A stretch of 64,000 nt of DNA from Volvox africanus. Its lineage: Eukaryota; Chlorophyta; Chlorophyceae; Chlamydomonadales; Volvocaceae. Below the pieces are notes generated by a model. It made no database searches and was not told where the DNA came from. It worked only from the letters and a program-made list of their open reading frames with translations. This document shows, one piece after another, positions 47,322-61,235 of this stretch (positions within the stretch are counted from its first letter, which is position 1; every line of letters begins with the position of its first letter). A program made the position numbers and the translations under genes. The DNA is taken from positions 744,001-808,000 of the forward strand of contig BSDZ01000003.1 of NCBI GenBank assembly GCA_030268105.1, given 5' to 3'.

Positions 47322-50300
47322 TATTTACAGGTTTGGGTTGGCCGAGAGTCGCTGTTTAGATTCCCTCTGGCAGGTTGTTGAGACTGTGCAATTCACATAT
47401 ACCAATTTATGATGCAATAAGGGCCAGGCAGGCCTGGGCGCATTGCAAATATTAAGAGGCTTAACAGGTTTGGGCTGGCCGAGAGTCGCTGGTTAGATTC
47501 CCGCTGGATGATGATGAGGGCAGGTTGTTGAGGGTGAGTCATGCACATATAAGAAAAAATAATGCAATAAGGTCCAGGCAGGCCTTGGTGCATTGCAAAT
47601 ATAAACAGGTTTGGGCTGGCCAAGAGTCGCTGGTTAGATTCCCGCTGGCTGATGATCAGGGCAGGTTGTTGAGAGTGCGCAATGCACATATACCAATGAA
47701 TGATGCAATAAGGGCCAGGCAGGCCTGGGCGCATTGCAAATATAAACAAGTTTGGGCTGGCTGAGAGTCGCTGGTTAGATTCCCTCTGGCAGGTTGTTGA
47801 GACTGCGCAATGCACATATATCAATGAATGATGCAATAAGGGCCAGGCAGGCCTGGGCGCATTGCAAATTTCATTGAGATTTGGGCTGGCCTAGAGGTGC
47901 CGGTTAGATTCCCGCTGGCTGATGATCAGGGCAGGTTGTTGAAGGTGCGCAATGCACCTATACCAATGAATGATGCAATAAGGGCCAGGCAGGCCTGGGC
48001 GCATTGCAAAGATTAACAGGTTTTGGGTTGGCAGAGAGTCGCCGGTTAGATTCCCGCTGGCTGATGATCAGGGCAGGTTGTTGAGAGTGAGCCATGCACA
48101 TATACCAATGAATGATGCAATAAGGGCCAGGCATGGCTGGGCGCATTGCAAATATAAACAAGTTTGGGCTGGTCGAGAGTCGCCGGTTAGATTCCCTCTG
48201 GCAGGTTGTTGAGACTGCGCAATGCACATATACCAATAAATGATGCAATAAGGGCCAGGCAGGCCTGAAAGCATTGCAAATTTCAAGAGGTTTTAGGCTG
48301 GCCAAGAGTGGCTGGTTAGATTCCCGCTAGCTAATGATCAGGGCAGGTTGTTGAGATTGCGCAATCCACATATACCAATGAATAATGCAATAATGGCCAG
48401 GCAGGCCTGGGTGCATTGCAAAGATTAACAGGTTTTGGGCGGCCGAGCGTCACCGGTTAGATTCCCTCTGGCAGGTTGTTGAGACTGCGCAATGCACATA
48501 TACCAATTTACGATGCAATAAGGTCCAGGCAGGCCTGGGCGCATTGCAAATTTCAATAGGGTTTGGGCTGCCCGAGAGTCGCTGGTTAGATTCCCGCTAG
48601 CTGATGATTAGGGCAGGTTGTTGAGAGTGCGCAATGCACATATACCAATGAATGATGCAATAAGGGCCAGGCAGGCATGGGCGCATTGCAAAAAATCACA
48701 GGTTTTGGGCTGGCCGAGAGTCGCTGGTTAGTTTCCCACTGGCTGATGATGAGGGCAGGTTGTTGAGGGTGCGTAATGCACATATAAGAATAAATAATGC
48801 AATAAGGTCCAGGCAGGCCTGGGCGCATTGCAAATATAAACAGGTTTGGGCTGGCCAAGAGTCGCTGGTTAGATTCCCGCTGGCTGATGATCAGGGCAGG
48901 TTGTTGAGAATGCGCAATGCACATATACCAATGAATGATGCAATAAGGGCCAGGCAGGCCTGGGCGCATTGCAAATTTCATTAGTTTCCCACTGGCTGAT
49001 GATGAGGGCAGGTTGTTGAGTGTGTAATGCACATATAAGAATAAATAATGCAATAAGGTCCAGGCAGGCCTGGGCGCATTGCAAAAAATCACAGGTTTTG
49101 GGCTGGCTGAGAGTCGCTGGTTAGATTCCTGCTGGCTGATGATCAGGGCAGGTTGTTGAGAGTGAGCCATGCACATATAAGAATAAATGATGCGATAAGG
49201 GCCAGGCAGGCCTGGGTGCATTGCAAATATTAACAGGTTTGGGCTGGCCGAGAGTCGCTGTTTAGATTCCCTCTGGCAGGTTGTTGAGACTGCACAATGC
49301 ATATACACCAATTTATGATGCAATAAGGGCCAGGCAGGCCTGGGCGCATTGCAAATATTAAGAGGCTTAACAGGTTTGGGCTGGTCGAGAGTCGCTGGTT
49401 AGATTCCCGCTGGATGATGATGAGGGCAGGTTGTTGAGAGTGAGTCATGCACATATAAGAATAAATAATGCAATAAGGTCCAGGCAGGCCTGGGCGCATT
49501 GCAAATATAAACAGGTTTGGGCTGGCCAAGAGTCGCTGGTTAGATTCCTGCTGGCTGATGATCAGGGCAGGTTGTTGAGAGTGCGCAATGCACATATACC
49601 AATGAATGATGCAATAAGGGCCAGGCAGGCCTGGGCGCATTGCAAATTTCATTAGGTTTTGGGCTGGCTGAGAGTCCCTGGTTAGTTTCCCACTGGCTGA
49701 TGATCAGGGCAGTTTGTTGAGAGTGAGCCATGCACATATAAGAATAAATGATGCGATAAGGGCCAGGCAGGCCTGGGTGCATTGCAAATATTAACAGGTT
49801 TGGGCTGGCCGAGAGTCGCTGTTTAGATTCCCTCTGGCAGGTTGTTGAGACTGCGCAATGCACATATTTCAATGAATGATGCAATAAGGGCCAGGCAGGC
49901 CTGGGCGCATTGCAAAGATTAACAGGTTTTGGGTTGGCAGAGAATCGCCGGTTAGATTCCCGCTGGCTGATGATCAGGGCAGGTTGTTGAGAGTGAGCCA
50001 TGCACATATACCAATGAATGATGCGATAAGGGCCAGGCAGGCCTGGGCGCATTGCAAATATAAACAGGTTTGGGCTAGCCGAGAGTTTCTGGTTAGATTC
50101 CCTCTGGCAGGTTGTTGAGACTGCGCAATGCACATATATCAATAAATGATGCAATAAGGGCCAGGCAGGCCTGGGCGCATTGCAAATTTCATTGAGATTT
50201 GGGCTGGCCTAGAGGTGCCGGTTAGATTCCCGCTGGCTGATGATCAGGGCAGGTTGTTGAGAGTGCGCAATGCACATATAACAATAAATGATGCGATAAG

Positions 50301-50825
50301 GGCCAGGCAGGACTGGGCGCATTGCAAAGATTAACAGGTTTTGGGTAAGCAGAGAGTCGCCGGTTAGATTCCCGCTGGCTGATGATCAGGGCAGGTTGTT
50401 GAGAGTGAGCCATGCACATATACCAATGAATGATGCAATAAGGGCCAGGCATGGCTGGGCGCATTGCAAATATAAACAAGTTTGGGCTGGCCGAGAGTTG
50501 CCGGTTAGATTCCCTCTGGCAGGTTGTTGAGACTGCGCAATGCACATATACCAATTAATGATGCAATAAGGGCCAGGCATGGCTGGGCGCATTGCAAATA
50601 TAAACAAGTTTGGGCTGGTCGAGAGTCGCTGGTTAGATTCCCTCTGGCAGGTTGTTGAGACTGCGCAATGCACATATACCAATTAATGATGCAATAAGGG
50701 CCAGGCAGGCCTGAAAGCATTGCAAATTTCAATAGGTTTTAGGCTGGCCAAGAGTGGCTGGTTAGATTCCCGCTAGCTAATGATCAGGGAAGGTTGTTGA
50801 GATTGCGCAATCCACATATAACAAT
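47322..50825 (+). repeat. Transitional mosaic of satellite monomers
   Basis: No simple tandem period. It contains chimeric or singular units: CTGTGCAATTCACATA near 47385, GAAAAAATAATGC near 47553, TGAAGGTGCGC near 47940, the 110-bp deleted monomer at 48917, and CAGAGAATCGCC near 49940. From about 49.2 to 50.2 kb it resembles the 34.7-35.6- and 38.0-38.7-kb regions. Confidence 0.8.
48917..49026 (+). repeat. 110-bp deleted monomer
   Basis: AAATTTCATTAGTTTCCC at about 48975-48990 joins two TTAG motifs that are 30 bp apart in intact monomers, so the linker and the GGTT motif are missing. A further 2 bp are missing before the next ATGCAC (GAGTGTGTAATG against GAGGGTGAGTAATG). Length is 142 - 32 = 110. 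It is the only such unit I found. Confidence 0.88.
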
Positions 50826-51768
50826 GAATAATGCAATAATGGCCAGGCAGGCCTGGGTGCATTGCAAAGATTAACAGGTTTTGGGCGGCCGAGCGTCACC
50901 GGTTAGATTCCCTCTGGCAGGTTGTTGAGACTGCGCAATGCACATATACCAATTTACGATGCAATAAGGTCCAGGCAGGCCTGGGCGCATTGCAAATTTC
51001 AATAGGGTTTGGGCTGCCCGAGAGTCGCTGGTTAGATTCCCGCTAGCTGATGATTAGGGCAGGTTGTTGAGAGTGCGCAATGCACATATAAGAATAAATT
51101 TTGGAAGAAGGGCCAGGCAGGCCTGAAAGCATTGCAAGTATTAACAGGTTTGGGCTGGCCGAGAGACGCCGGTTTGATTCCCTCTGGCAGGTTGTTGAGA
51201 CTGCGCAATGCACATAAACCAATGAATGATGCAATAAGGGCCAGGCAGGCATGGGCGCATTGCAAAAAATCACAGGTTTTGGGCTGGCCGAGAGTCGCTG
51301 GTTAGTTTCCCACTGGCTGATGATCAGGGCAGTTTGTTGAGAGTGAGCCATGCACATATAAGAATAAATGATGTGATAAGGGCCAGGCAGGCCTGGGTGC
51401 ATTGCAAATATTTACAGGTTTGGGTTGGCCGAGAGTCGCTGTTTAGATTCCCTCTGGCAGGTTGTTGAGACTGCGCAATGCATATACACCAATTTATGAT
51501 GCAATAAGGGCCAGGCAGGCCTGGGCGCATTGCAAATATTAAGAGGCTTAACAGGTTTGGGCTGGCCGAGAGTCGCTGGTTAGATTCCCGCTGGATGATG
51601 ATGAGGGCAGGTTGTTGAGAGTGAGTCATGCACATATAAGAATAAATAATGCAATAAGGTCCAGGCAGGCCTGGGCACATTGCAAATATAAACAGGTTTG
51701 GGCTTGCCGAGAGTTGCCGGTTAGATTCCCGCTGGCTGATGATCAGGGCAGGTTGTTGAGAGTGCGCA

Positions 51769-51944
51769 ATGCACATATACCAATGAATGATGCAATAAGG
51801 GCCAGGCAGGCCTGGGCGCATTGCAAATTTCATTAGGTTTTGGGCTGGCTGAGAGTCCCTGGTTAGTTTCCCACTGGGCTGGCCTAGAGGTGCCGGTTAG
51901 ATTCCCGCTGGCTGATGATCAGGGCAGGTTGTTGAGAGTGCGCA
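51769..51944 (+). repeat. 176-bp monomer
   Basis: Junction at 51873, upstream of a (TGA)9 tract. Confidence 0.92.
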
Positions 51945-52090
51945 ATGCACATATACCAATGAATGATGCAATAAGGGCCAGGCAGGCCTGGGCGCATTGC
52001 AAAGATTAACAGGTTTTGGGTTGGCAGAGAGTCGCTGGTTAGATTCCCGCTGGATGATGATCAGGGCAGGTTGTTGAGAGTGCGCAATTA

Positions 52091-52117
52091 TGATGATGAT
52101 GATGATGATGATGATGA
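52091..52117 (+). repeat. (TGA)9 microsatellite
   Basis: Nine triplets in a 57-bp truncated unit, with flanks as in the (TGA)10 group. Confidence 0.95.
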
Positions 52118-54331
52118 TCAGGGCATGTTGTTGAGAGTGAGCCATGCACATATACCATTTAATGATGCAATAAGGGCCAGGCAGACCTGGGCGCATTGCA
52201 AATTTTAACAGGTTTGGGCTAGGTGAGCGTCGCCAATTAGATTTCGGCTGGCAGGTTCTTGAGAATGCGCAATTCACATATACCAATTAATGATGCAAAA
52301 AGGGCCAGGCAGGCCTGGGTGCATTGCAAATATTAACAGGTTTGGGCTGGCCGAGAGTCGCTGTTTAGATTCCCTCTGGCAGGTTGTTGAGACTGCGCAA
52401 TGCATATACACCAATTTATGATGCAATAAGGGCCAGGCAGGCCTGGGCGCATTGCAAATATTAAGAGGCTTAACAGGTTTGGGCTGGCCGAGAGTCGCTG
52501 GTTAGATTCCCGCTGGATGATGATGAGGGCAGGTTGTTGAGGGTGAGTCATGCACATATAAGAATAAATAATGCAATAAGGGCCAGGCAGGCCTGGGCGC
52601 ATTGCAAATATAAACAGGTTTGGGCTGGCCAAGAGTCGCTGGTTAGATTCCCGCTGGCTGATGATCAGGGCAGGTTGTTGAGAGTTCGCAATGCACATAT
52701 ACCAATGAATGATGCAATAAGGGCCAGGCAGGCCTGGGCGCATTGCAAATATAAACAAGTTTGGGCTGGCTGAGAGTCGCTGGTTAGATTCCCTCTGGCA
52801 GGTTGTTGAGACTGCGCAATGCACATATATCAATGAATGATGCAATAAGGGCCAGGCAGGCCTGGGCGCATTGCAAATTTCATTGAGATTTAGGCTGGCC
52901 TAGAGGTGCCGGTTAGATTCCCGCTGGCTGATGATCAGGGCAGGTTGTTGAGAGTGCGCAATGCACATATACCAATGAATGATGCAATAAGGGCCAGGCA
53001 GGCCTGGGCGCATTGCAAAGATTAACAGGTTTTAGGTTGGCAGAGAGTCGCCGGTTAGATTCCCGCTGGCTGATGATCAGGGCAGGTTGTTGAGAGTGAG
53101 CCATGCACATATACCAATGAATGATGCAATAAGGGCCAGGCATGGCTGGGCGCATTGCAAATATAAACAAGTTTGGGCTGGTCGAGAGTCGCCGGTTAGA
53201 TTCCCTCTGGCAGGTTGTTGAGACTGCGCAATGCACATATACCAATTAATGATGCAATAAGGGCCAGGCAGGCCTGAAAGCATTGCAAATTTTAATAGGT
53301 TTTAGGCTGGCCAAGAGTGGCTGGTTAGATTCCCGCTAGCTAATGATCAGGGCAGGTTGTTGAGATTGCGCAATCCACATATACCAATGAATAATGCAAT
53401 AATGGCCAGGCAGGCCTGGGTGCATTGCAAAGATTAACAGGTTTTGGGCGGCCGAGCGTCACCGGTTAGATTCCCTCTGGCAGGTTGTTGAGACTGCGCA
53501 ATGCACATATACCAATTTACGATGCAATAAGGTCCAGGCAGGCCTGGGCGCATTGCAAATTTCAATAGGGTTTGGGCTGCCCGAGAGTCGCTGGTTAGAT
53601 TCCCGCTAGCTGATGATTAGGGCAGGTTGTTGAGAGTGCGCAATGCACATATAAGAATAAATTTTGGAAGAAGGGCCAGGCAGGCCTGAAAGCATTGCAA
53701 GTATTAACAGGTTTGGGCTGGCCGAGAGACGCCGGTTTGATTCCCTCTGGCAGGTTGTTGAGACTGCGCAATGCACATAAACCAATGAATGATGCAATAA
53801 GGGCCAGGCAGGCATGGGCGCATTGCAAAAAATCACAGGTTTTGGGCTGGCCGAGAGTCGCTGGTTAGTTTCCCACTGGCTGATGATCAGGGCAGTTTGT
53901 TGAGAGTGAGCCATGCACATATAAGAATAAATGATGTGATAAGGGCCAGGCAGGCCTGGGTGCATTGCAAATATTTACAGGTTTGGGTTGGCCGAGAGTC
54001 GCTGTTTAGATTCCCTCTGGCAGGTTGTTGAGACTGCGCAATGCATATACACCAATTTATGATGCAATAAGGGCCAGGCAGGCCTGGGCGCATTGCAAAT
54101 ATTAAGAGGCTTAACAGGTTTGGGCTGGCTGAGAGTCGCTGGTTAGATTCCCGCTGGATGATGATGAGGGCAGGTTGTTGAGAGTGAGTCATGCACATAT
54201 AAGAATAAATAATGCAATAAGGTCCAGGCAGGCCTGGGCACATTGCAAATATAAACAGGTTTGGGCTTGCCGAGAGTTGCCGGTTAGATTCCCGCTGGCT
54301 GATGATCAGGGCAGGTTGTTGAGAGTGCGCA

Positions 54332-54507
54332 ATGCACATATACCAATGAATGATGCAATAAGGGCCAGGCAGGCCTGGGCGCATTGCAAATTTCATGAGG
54401 TTTTGGGCTGGCTGAGAGTCCCTGGTTAGTTTCCCACTGGGCTGGCCTAGAGGTGCCGGTTAGATTCCCGCTGGCTGATGATCAGGGCAGGTTGTTGAGA
54501 GTGCGCA
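54332..54507 (+). repeat. 176-bp monomer
   Basis: 2,563-bp-offset copy, junction at 54436. TTTCATGAGG replaces TTTCATTAGG in this copy only. Confidence 0.92.
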
Positions 54508-54653
54508 ATGCACATATACCAATGAATGATGCAATAAGGGCCAGGCAGGCCTGGGCGCATTGCAAAGATTAACAGGTTTTGGGTTGGCAGAGAGTCGCTG
54601 GTTAGATTCCCGCTGGATGATGATCAGGGCAGGTTGTTGAGAGTGCGCAATTA

Positions 54654-54680
54654 TGATGATGATGATGATGATGATGATGA
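54654..54680 (+). repeat. (TGA)9 microsatellite
   Basis: Copy 2,563 bp after the tract at 52091, in the second copy of the 2,563-bp duplication. Confidence 0.95.
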
Positions 54681-55951
54681 TCAGGGCATGTTGTTGAGAG
54701 TGAGCCATGCACATATACCATTTAATGATGCAATAAGGGCCAGGCAGACCTGGGCGCATTGCAAATTTTAACAGGTTTGGGCTAGGTGAGCGTCGCCAAT
54801 TAGATTTCGGCTGGCAGGTTCTTGAGAATGCGCAATTCACATATACCAATTAATGATGCAAAAAGGGCCAGGCAGGCCTGGGTGCATTGCAAATATTAAC
54901 AGGTTTGGGCTGGCCGAGAGTCGCTGTTTAGATTCCCTCTGGCAGGTTGTTGAGACTGCGCAATGCATATACACCAATTTATGATGCAATAAGGGCCAGG
55001 CAGGCCTGGGCGCATTGCAAATATTAAGAGGCTTAACAGGTTTGGGCTGGCCGAGAGTCGCTGGTTAGATTCCCGCTGGATGATGATGAGGGCAGGTTGT
55101 TGAGGGTGAGTCATGCACATATAAGAATAAATAATGCAATAAGGGCCAGGCAGGCCTGGGCGCATTGCAAATATAAACAGGTTTGGGCTGGCCAAGAGTC
55201 GCTGGTTAGATTCCCGCTGGCTGATGATCAGGGCAGGTTGTTGAGAGTTCGCAATGCACATATACCAATGAATGATGCAATAAGGGCCAGGCAGGCCTGG
55301 GCGCATTGCAAATATAAACAAGTTTGGGCTGGCTGAGAGTCGCTGGTTAGATTCCCTCTGGCAGGTTGTTGAGACTGCGCAATGCACATATATCAATGAA
55401 TGATGCAATAAGGGCCAGGCAGGCCTGGGCGCATTGCAAATTTCATTGAGATTTAGGCTGGCCTAGAGGTGCCGGTTAGATTCCCGCTGGCTGATGATCA
55501 GGGCAGGTTGTTGAGAGTGCGCAATGCACATATACCAATGAATGATGCAATAAGGGCCAGGCAGGCCTGGGCGCATTGCAAAGATTAACAGGTTTTAGGT
55601 TGGCAGAGAGTCGCCGGTTAGATTCCCGCTGGCTGATGATCAGGGCAGGTTGTTGAGAGTGAGCCATGCACATATACCAATGAATGATGCAATAAGGGCC
55701 AGGCATGGCTGGGCGCATTGCAAATATAAACAAGTTTGGGCTGGTCGAGAGTCGCCGGTTAGATTCCCTCTGGCAGGTTGTTGAGACTGCGCAATGCACA
55801 TATACCAATTAATGATGCAATAAGGGCCAGGCAGGCCTGAAAGCATTGCAAATTTTAATAGGTTTTAGGCTGGCCAAGAGTGGCTGGTTAGATTCCCGCT
55901 AGCTAATGATCAGGGCAGGTTGTTGAGATTGCGCAATCCACATATACCAAT

Positions 55952-57386
55952 GAATAATGCAATAATGGCCAGGCAGGCCTGGGTGCATTGCAAAGATTAA
56001 CAGGTTTTGGGCGGCCGAGCGTCACCGGTTAGATTCCCTCTGGCAGGTTGTTGAGACTGCGCAATGCACATATACCAATTTACGATGCAATAAGGTCCAG
56101 GCAGGCCTGGGCGCATTGCAAATTTCAATAGGGTTTGGGCTGCCCGAGAGTCGCTGGTTAGATTCCCGCTAGCTGATGATTAGGGCAGGTTGTTGAGAGT
56201 GCGCAATGCACATATAAGAATAAATTTTGGAAGAAGGGCCAGGCAGGCCTGAAAGCATTGCAAATATTAACAGGTTTGGGCTGGCCAAGAGACGCCGGTT
56301 TGATTCCCTCTGGCAGGTTGTTGAGACTGCGCAATGCACATAAACCAATGAATGATTCAATAAGGTCCAGGCAGGCATGGGGGCATTGCAAAAATTCACA
56401 GGTTTTGGGCTGGCCGAGAGTCGCTGGTTAGTTTCCCACTGGCTGATGATCAGGGCAGTTTGTTGAGAGTGAGCCATGCACATATAAGAATAAATGATGT
56501 GATAAGGGCCAGGCAGGCCTGGGTGCATTGCAAATATTAACAGGTTTGGGCTGGCCGAGAGTCGCTGTTTAGATTCCCTCTGGCAGGTTGTTGAGACTGC
56601 ACAATGCATATACACCAATTTATGATGCAATAAGGGCCAGGCAGGCCTGGGCGCATTGCAAATATTAAGAGGCTTAACAGGTTTGGGCTGGCCGAGAGTC
56701 GCTGGTTAGATTCCCGCTGGATGATGATGAGGGCAGGTTGTTGAGAGTGAGTCATGCACATATAAGAATAAATAATGCAATAAGGTCCAGGCAGGCCTGG
56801 GCGCATTGCAAATATAAACAGGTTTGGGCTGGCCAAGAGTCGCTGGTTAGATTCCTGCTGGCTGATGATCAGGGCAGGTTGTTGAGAGTGCGCAATGCAC
56901 ATATAAGAATAAATGATGCGATAAGGGCCAGGCAGGATTGGGTGCATTGCAAATATTAACAGGTTTGGGCTGGCCGAGAGTCGCTGTTTAGATTCCCTCT
57001 GGCAGGTTGTTGAGACTGCGCAATGCACATATTTCAATGAATGATGCAATAAGGGCCAGGCAGGCCTGGGCGCATTGCAAAGATTAACAGGTTTTGGGTT
57101 GGCAGAGAGTCGCTGGTTAATTTCCCGCTGGCTGATGATCAGGGCAGGTTGTTGAGAGTGAGCCATGCACATATAAGAATAAATGATGCAATAAGGGCCA
57201 GGCAGGCCTGGGTGCATTGCAAATATAAACAGGTTTGGGCTAGCCGAGAGTTTCTGGTTAGATTCCCTCTGGCAGGTTGTTGAGACTGCGCAATGCACAT
57301 ATATCAATGAATGATGCAATAAGGGCCAGGCAGGCCTGGGCGCATTGCAAATTTCATTGAGATTTGGGCTGGCCTAGAGGTGCCGG
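55952..57386 (+). repeat. Partial third 2,563-bp copy grading into tetramer and trimer monomers
   Basis: The AAATTTTGGAAGAAG variant is near 56223. Private changes include GGTCCAGGCAGGCATGGGGGC near 56365 and CAGGATTGGG near 56934. Confidence 0.8.
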
Positions 57387-59169
57387 TTAGATTCCCGCTG
57401 GCTGATGATCAGGGCAGGTTGTTGAGAGTGCGCAATGCACATATACCAATGAATGATGCAATAAGGGACAGGCAGGCCTGGGCGCATTGCAAAGATTAAC
57501 AGGTTTTAGCTTGGCAGAGAGTCGCCGGTTAGATTCCCGCTGGCTGATGATCAGGGCAGGTTGTTGAGAGTGAGCCATGCACATATACCAATGAATGATG
57601 CAATAAGGGCCAGGCATGGCTGGGCGCATTGCAAATATAAACAAGTTTGGGCTGGCCGAGAGTCGCCGGTTAGATTCCCTCTGGCAGGTTGTTGAGACTG
57701 CGCAATGCACATATACCAATTAATGATGCAATAAGGGCCAGGCAGGCCTGAAAGCATTGCAAATTTCAAGAGGTTTTAGGCTGGCCGAGAGTGGCTGGTT
57801 AGATTCCCGCTAGCTAATGATCAGGGCAGGTTGTTGAGATTGCGCAATCCACATATAACAATGAATAATGCAATAATGGCCAGGCAGGCCTGGGTGCATT
57901 GCAAAGATTAACAGGTTTTGGGCGGCCGAGCGTCACCGGTTAGATTCCCTCTGGCAGGTTGTTGAGACTGCGCAATGCACATAAACCAATGAATGATGCA
58001 ATAAGGGCCAGGCAGGCATGGGCGCATTGCAAAAATTCACAGGTTTTGGGCTGGCCGAGAGTCGCTGGTTAGTTTCCCACTGGCTGATGATCAGGGCAGT
58101 TTGTTGAGAGTGAGCCATGCACATATAAGAAAAAATGATGTGATAAGGGCCAGGCAGGCCTGGGTGCATTGCAAATATTAACAGGTTTGGGCTGGCCGAG
58201 AGTCGCTGTTTAGATTCCCTCTGGCAGGTTGTTGAGACTGCACAATGCATATACACCAATTTATGATGCAATAAGGGCCAGGCAGGCCTGGGCGCATTGC
58301 AAATATTAAGAGGCTTAACAGGTTTGGGCTGGCCGAGAGTCGCTGGTTAGATTCCCGCTGGATGATGATGAGGGCAGGTTGTTGAGGGTGAGTAATGCAC
58401 ATATAAGACTAAATAATGCAATAAGGTCCAGGCAGGCCTGGGCGCATTGCAAATATAAACAGGTTTGGGCTGGCCAAGAGTCGCTGGTTAGATTCCCGCT
58501 GGCTGATGATCAGGGCAGGTTGTTGAGAGTGCGCAATGCACATATACCAATGAATGATGCAATAAGGGCCAGGCAGGCCTGGGCGCATTGCAAATTTCAT
58601 TAGGTTTTGGGCTGGCTGAGAGTCCCTGGTTAGTTTCCCACTGGCTGATGATCAGGGCAGTTTGTTGAGAGTGAGCCATGCACATATAAGAATAAATGAT
58701 GCGATAAGGGCCAGGCAGGCCTGGGTGCATTGCAAATATTAACAGGTTTGGGCTGGCCGAGAGTCGCTGTTTAGATTCCCTCTGGCAGGTTGTTGAGACT
58801 GCGCAATGCACATATTTCAATGAATGATGCAATAAGGGCCAGGCAGGCCTGGGCGCATTGCAAAGATTAACAGGTTTTGGGTTGGCAGAGAGTCGCCGGT
58901 TAATTTCCCGCTGGCTGATGATCAGGGCAGGTTGTTGAGAGTGAGCCATGCACATATACCAATGAATGATGCAATAAGGGCCAGGCAGGCCTGGACGCAT
59001 TGCAAATATAAACAGGTTTGGGCTAGCCGAGAGTTTCTGGTTAGATTCCCTCTGGCAGGTTGTTGAGACTGCGCAATGCACATATATCAATGAATGATGC
59101 AATAAGGGCCAGGCAGGCCTGGGCGCATTGCAAATTTCATTGAGATTTGGGCTGGCCTAGAGGTGCCGG
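57387..59169 (+). repeat. 1,783-bp higher-order unit
   Basis: Bounded by CTAGAGGTGCCGG linkers. GATTGCGCAATC is at 57838 and a private GGTTTTAGCTTGG linker near 57502 is shared with the next unit. Confidence 0.87.
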
Positions 59170-61235
59170 TTAGATTCCCGCTGGCTGATGATCAGGGCAG
59201 GTTGTTGAGAGTGCGCAATGCACATATACCAATGAATGATGCAATAAGGGCCAGGCAGGCCTGGGCGCATTGCAAAGATTAACAGGTTTTAGCTTGGCAG
59301 AGAGTCGCCGGTTAGATTCCCGCTGGCTGATGATCAGGGCAGGTTGTTGAGAGTGAGCCATGCACATATACCAATGAATGATGCAATAAGGGCCAGGCAT
59401 GGCTGGGCGCATTGCAAATATAAACAAGTTTGGGCTGGCCGAGAGTCGCCGGTTAGATTCCCTCTGGCAGGTTGTTGAGACTGCGCAATGCACATATACC
59501 AATTAATGATGCAATAAGGGCCAGGCAGGCCTGAAAGCATTGCAAATTTCAAGAGGTTTTAGGCTGGCCGAGAGTGGCTGGTTAGATTCCCGCTAGCTAA
59601 TGATCAGGGCAGGTTGTTGAGATTGCGCAATCCACATATAACAATGAATAATGCAATAATGGCCAGGCAGGCCTGGGTGCATTGCAAAGATTAACAGGTT
59701 TTGGGCGGCCGAGCGTCACCGGTTAGATTCCCTCTGGCAGGTTGTTGAGACTGCGCAATGCACATAAACCAATGAATGATGCAATAAGGGCCAGGCAGGC
59801 ATGGGCGCATTGCAAAAATTCACAGGTTTTGGGCTGGCCGAGAGTCGCTGGTTAGTTTCCCACTGGCTGATGATGAGGGCAGGTTGTTGAGAGTGAGTCA
59901 TGCACATATAAGAATAAATAATGCAATAAGGTCCAGGCAGGCCTGGGCGCATTGCAAATATAAACAGGTTTGGGCTGGCCAAGAGTCGCTGGTTAGATTC
60001 CCGCTGGCTGATGATCAGGGCAGGTTGTTGAGAGTGTGCAATGCACATATACCAATGAATGATGCAATAAGGGCCAGGCAGGCCTGGGCGCATTGCAAAT
60101 TTCATTAGGTTTTGGGCTGGCTGAGAGTCCCTGGTTAGTTTCCCACTGGCTGATGATCAGGGCAGGTTGTTGAGACTGAGCCATGCACATATAAGAATAA
60201 ATGATGCGATAAGGGCCAGGCAGGCCTGGGTGCATTGCAAATATTAACAGGTTTGGGCTGGCCGAGAGTCGCTGTTTAGATTCCCTCTGGCAGGTTGTTG
60301 AGACTGCACAATGCATATACACCAATTTATGATGCAATAAGGGCCAGGCAGGCCTGGGCGCATTGCAAATATTAAGAGGCTTAACAGGTTTGGGCTGGCC
60401 GAGAGTCGCTGGTTAGATTCCCGCTTTATGATGATGAGGGCAGGTTGTTGAGAGTGAGTCATGCACATATAAGAATAAATAATGCAATAAGGGCCAGGCA
60501 GGCCTGGGCGCATTGCAAATATAAACAGGTTTGGGCTGGCCAAGAGTCGCTGGTTAGATTCCTGCTGGCTGATGATCAGGGCAGGTTGTTGAGACTGCGC
60601 AATGCACATATACCAATGAATGATGCAATAAGGGCCAGGCAGGCCTGGGCGCATTGCAAATTTCATTAGGTTTTGGGCTGGCTGAGAGTCCCTGGTTAGT
60701 TTCCCACTGGCTGATGATCAGGGCAGTTTGTTGAGAGTGAGCCATGCACATATAAGAATAAATGATGCGATAAGGGCCAGGCAGGCCTGGGTGCATTGCA
60801 AATATTAACAGGTTTGGGCTGGCCGAGAGTCGCTGTTTAGATTCCCTCTGGCAGGTTGTTGAGACTGCGCAATGCACATATTTCAATGAATGATGCAATA
60901 AGGGCCAGGCAGGCCTGGGCGCATTGCAAAGATTAACAGGTTTTGGGTTGGCAGAGAGTCGCCGGTTAATTTCCCGCTGGCTGATGATCAGGGCAGGTTG
61001 TTGAGAGTGAGCCATGCACATATACCAATGAATGATGCAATAAGGGCCAGGCAGGCCTGGACGCATTGCAAATATAAACAGGTTTGGGCTAGCCGAGAGT
61101 TTCTGGTTAGATTCCCTCTGGCAGGTTGTTGAGACTGCGCAATGCACATATATCAATGAATGATGCAATAAGGGCCAGGCAGGCCTGGGCGCATTGCAAA
61201 TTTCATTGAGATTTGGGCTGGCCTAGAGGTGCCGG
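59170..61235 (+). repeat. 2,066-bp higher-order unit
   Basis: Same order as the preceding unit with one more tetramer step in its second half; GATTGCGCAATC is at 59621. CTGGACGCATTG occurs near 58990 and 61056, one in each of two successive units. Confidence 0.87.

Larger units (their letters stand above)
50826..53388 (+). repeat. 2,563-bp tandem duplication, copy 1
   Basis: Contains the AAATTTTGGAAGAAG variant near 51100, a private GCAAGTATTAACAGG near 51135, the 176-bp monomer and (TGA)9. All recur 2,563 bp downstream. Confidence 0.9.
53389..55951 (+). repeat. 2,563-bp tandem duplication, copy 2
   Basis: Second copy. Identity at this offset continues as a partial third copy to about 56286, where GGCCAAGAGACGCC replaces GGCCGAGAGACGCC. 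Confidence 0.9.
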
